Shown here in pieces: positions 13,628 to 15,896 of a stretch of DNA of 15,896 bases (position 1 is its first letter; each line of letters begins with the position of its first letter). The notes below the pieces were generated by a model that saw nothing but the letters and a program-made list of their open reading frames with translations, did no database searches and had not been told where the DNA came from. The DNA comes from Clostridiaceae bacterium UBA4839 (GTDB lineage: Bacteria; Bacillota; Clostridia; Clostridiales; Caloramatoraceae): positions 1 to 15,896 of the forward strand of contig DHEX01000102.1 of assembly GCA_002400085.1 (NCBI GenBank), read 5' to 3'. A program made the translations under genes and the position numbers.

Positions 13628-15896
13628 TTATTTTATGACATTAATTATTTTAGTTTTGAAGCCATCATACTTTTCTTGTGAGCTATCTGTAATGGCCCAT
13701 AAATCTATAACGTATTGGCCTTCAGCTTCCGGTTTCCATGAAACAGTATCATCATAACCATCAATATTGTTAATCCATTTATTTCGTGTTATATCATATA
13801 CATGCAGCTTGTATTTATATGGGCTTCTTCCCCCTTTATCATTTTTTATTCCGTTTACTTTTATTGTTTCACCCAATTTAAAATCTGCTTTATCCATTAT
13901 CATATCTCCGGATAAATTTACCTTACTATTATCTTTTGGAACTGAATTCATATTAAATGCATAATAGGAATCATAATCTCCATTACTGTTTCTATTTACT
14001 CCTACATTCCCTGCTTTCTTTACCCAAATAGAAAAATAGTATGTGCCCCTTTTAAAAGTTTTTCCTGTATCAACTTTAAACGGAAAATTCGCAGGAACAG
14101 GCTTTGTATATTTATCTGTTATTTCCTCCCACTTTCTTGTTTCTGCATCGCAAGCCCAAACTCTGTATTGTACATACTCTGTATTTTTAGATACTATACA
14201 AAAAGATTGAGCTTCTCCATCAATAATTGGTGAATGATCAAGCCCTACAAATGTAATTGATGGTATTTCTCTTTTTTCACCCCTTGAAACAGAAACAGCT
14301 TTCATATACTGATTATTTAGCTCAATTGCAGTATTGCCATCTATTATTCCAGTTGGAGAAACACCGCAGCTTTTTTGAAAATCCTTAACTGCCAAAGCTG
14401 TTACATTTCCATAATAGCCAGTAATCTTATCATAATTATAAAAGCCCATAGTCTTTAGCTTTTGTTGAAAACTACTGACATCTTTCCCTGACATGCCAAC
14501 TTTTAAGTTTTTACCACTGTATGATTCATTTCTTACAACATCAAATTTAACATTTATTTCATCATATTTTTTCATATCGCTGTCATCATATAGCGATACT
14601 TTAATATTATAGCTTCCTGCAGATTTTGGGTTGAATTCAAAAGTATTTGCATCATTTGTTTTGGAAAATAAAAAGTCACCATCTAAAAAGACTTCATATT
14701 TATAAATCAAATTATCAGTTGATGAATTGTTAGTTTCTAATGTTAAAGTCACTTGTTTATTTATTTCAGGCTTTTCAGGGGTAACCTTGCTGCTATTAAT
14801 TTTAGGCTGTGAAGTTGGAGTATCAGTATCCTGCGGAGTGTCAGCATCAACAGGCAGTCCATCCATTTTCTTAATTTCTACTCCATCATAATAAAACTTT
14901 AATATATCAATAAAACTTTGCCCTGCCTCGGCCCTGTTTCTTGCTCCAATCTGGCTTAATCCAACACCATGACCATGGCCAAACCCTGAAAATGTATAAG
15001 TATTTGCTGTATCATCATAGGATACGTTATAGAGGCTGCTGTCTAAAGATAAGAATGTTCTTGCCTTCTCCTTATTGAATGTTTTGCTATTTTCTTGTCC
15101 ACTATTATCCTTATATATAATATCTATGGAATTTACCCTGCCGCTTTGAAACTTAGTAATGCTATCCATATCAATTTTTATAAAACATTCATCATTATTT
15201 ATATAGCCCTCTGATTTTAATATACTGTCTATCTCGCTTACAGAATATTTTTTATCACCATGAGGCCAGGGGGTTATATCAAAAGAATCCGGTTTTGCTT
15301 TAAGATAAGGTAAACTTTCATGCCATACATTCCCTGAATCTTCAGTATATCCGCCATCACTACCTGAATAATAGCTAGCAATTAATTTATTATTATAAAG
15401 CATAACCATTCCTTTAGTATCATCCACAGCTTTTATGCATTTTTTATTTGCCTCATTAAAACCCCCATATACTTGGCAGTGAGTTGTATCGCATATATCA
15501 TAACCATCCTTGCTATGCTTAATACCAATATTTTTCAATGTATAATTTCTTGCAGCTACAGCTTGAGCTTTAAGGGCTTCAATTGGATATGATTCTGACA
15601 TTTCACAAGGAACTACTCCCTTTATGTAATCTTCTAAGCCTAAGGTATTTATTGGTAAAATAGTTTCTCCATTTGCCTTAAACTCCATAGACCCTAAATA
15701 AGTATGAGCCTTCAATCCGTTTTTTATTTTTATCCTATTATTTTTCCCCTGCGAAATGAAAGAAAGCTTATCATAAGCTTGATTATTAAATAATATTTTC
15801 CCATCTGAAATGCTTATTACAAAGCTTGTACTGTTTAATGGAATCTCTTCATTTAACATATAATTACCTGTTAATGATATTTCCAATGTCTGTGAC
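13628..15896 (-). CDS. SpoIID/LytB-domain cell-wall protein with peptidoglycan-binding and C-terminal tandem domains; 5' end missing
   Basis: Probably a secreted lytic transglycosylase-like enzyme acting on peptidoglycan. The frame stays open to the right edge (...SQT before a TTG at 15886), so the true start and any signal peptide lie outside. Numbering from that TTG, the SpoIID domain spans about 20-340: GLEDYIKGVVPCEMSESYP with the likely catalytic Glu95, EALKAQAVAARNYTL (103-117), CDTTHCQVYGG (132-142), whose Cys/His recall the zinc-site region of clostridial SpoIID, and GFGHGHGVGLSQIGA (301-315). A Thr/Pro/Asp-rich linker (344-372) leads to an Ig-like segment (about 365-452), then a PG_binding_1 domain (460-525: MSGKDV, FQQKLKTMGF, DFQKSCGVSPTGIID). 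Two triple-tyrosine-like repeats follow (about 540-645 and 655-751). The multidomain form suggests a vegetative wall enzyme rather than the sporulation SpoIID itself. A terminator follows at once. Confidence 0.9.
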   Translation of the reverse strand, partial: SQTLEISLTGNYMLNEEIPLNSTSFVISISDGKILFNNQAYDKLSFISQGKNNRIKIKNGLKAHTYLGSMEFKANGETILPINTLGLEDYIKGVVPCEMSESYPIEALKAQAVAARNYTLKNIGIKHSKDGYDICDTTHCQVYGGFNEANKKCIKAVDDTKGMVMLYNNKLIASYYSGSDGGYTEDSGNVWHESLPYLKAKPDSFDITPWPHGDKKYSVSEIDSILKSEGYINNDECFIKIDMDSITKFQSGRVNSIDIIYKDNSGQENSKTFNKEKARTFLSLDSSLYNVSYDDTANTYTFSGFGHGHGVGLSQIGARNRAEAGQSFIDILKFYYDGVEIKKMDGLPVDADTPQDTDTPTSQPKINSSKVTPEKPEINKQVTLTLETNNSSTDNLIYKYEVFLDGDFLFSKTNDANTFEFNPKSAGSYNIKVSLYDDSDMKKYDEINVKFDVVRNESYSGKNLKVGMSGKDVSSFQQKLKTMGFYNYDKITGYYGNVTALAVKDFQKSCGVSPTGIIDGNTAIELNNQYMKAVSVSRGEKREIPSITFVGLDHSPIIDGEAQSFCIVSKNTEYVQYRVWACDAETRKWEEITDKYTKPVPANFPFKVDTGKTFKRGTYYFSIWVKKAGNVGVNRNSNGDYDSYYAFNMNSVPKDNSKVNLSGDMIMDKADFKLGETIKVNGIKNDKGGRSPYKYKLHVYDITRNKWINNIDGYDDTVSWKPEAEGQYVIDLWAITDSSQEKYDGFKTKIINVIK

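Overview
The window is AT-rich DNA whose genes all lie on the minus strand. Protein style, codon use and GGAGG-type ribosome binding sites point to a low-GC Gram-positive, most likely a Clostridium or close relative; this is inferred from the sequence alone. In transcription order (right to left) it holds three blocks.

First (15896-12969) come two genes not obviously tied to the rest. One is a large SpoIID/LytB-type cell-wall protein whose 5' end lies beyond the right edge, followed by a good intrinsic terminator. The other is a MATE-family multidrug/cation exporter. Between them is about 660 nt without a gene, filled by a short dispersed repeat and a roughly 315-bp imperfect palindrome with a GC-rich core.

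Second (11429-5224) is a tightly packed nucleotide-sugar operon behind a recognisable promoter. It runs: a membrane-bound UDP-GlcNAc 4,6-dehydratase-type enzyme (CapD/WbpM family), a DegT-family sugar aminotransferase, a UDP-N-acetylglucosamine 6-dehydrogenase-type enzyme, a Gfo/Idh/MocA oxidoreductase and a left-handed beta-helix acetyltransferase. The last four match step for step the WbpA-WbpB-WbpE-WbpD route from UDP-GlcNAc to UDP-2,3-diacetamido-2,3-dideoxyglucuronic acid.

Third (5050-1) is a still more AT-rich assembly block: a Wzy-like polymerase/ligase, a GT4 glycosyltransferase, a Wzx-like flippase, a CMP-nonulosonate synthetase, and the N-terminal third of a nonulosonate (sialic/legionaminic acid) synthase cut by the left edge. 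Blocks two and three are separated by a palindromic repeat related to two other intergenic repeats in the window.

Together the genes describe part of a Wzx/Wzy-dependent surface polysaccharide locus, probably with an acidic diacetamido-uronic sugar and a sialic-acid-like sugar. No initiating phosphoglycosyltransferase, chain-length regulator, rRNA, tRNA, CRISPR array or transposase gene was seen. The least explained material is the non-coding repeat DNA: three relatives of an approximately 80-bp structured element, one of them rearranged, plus the separate long palindrome.
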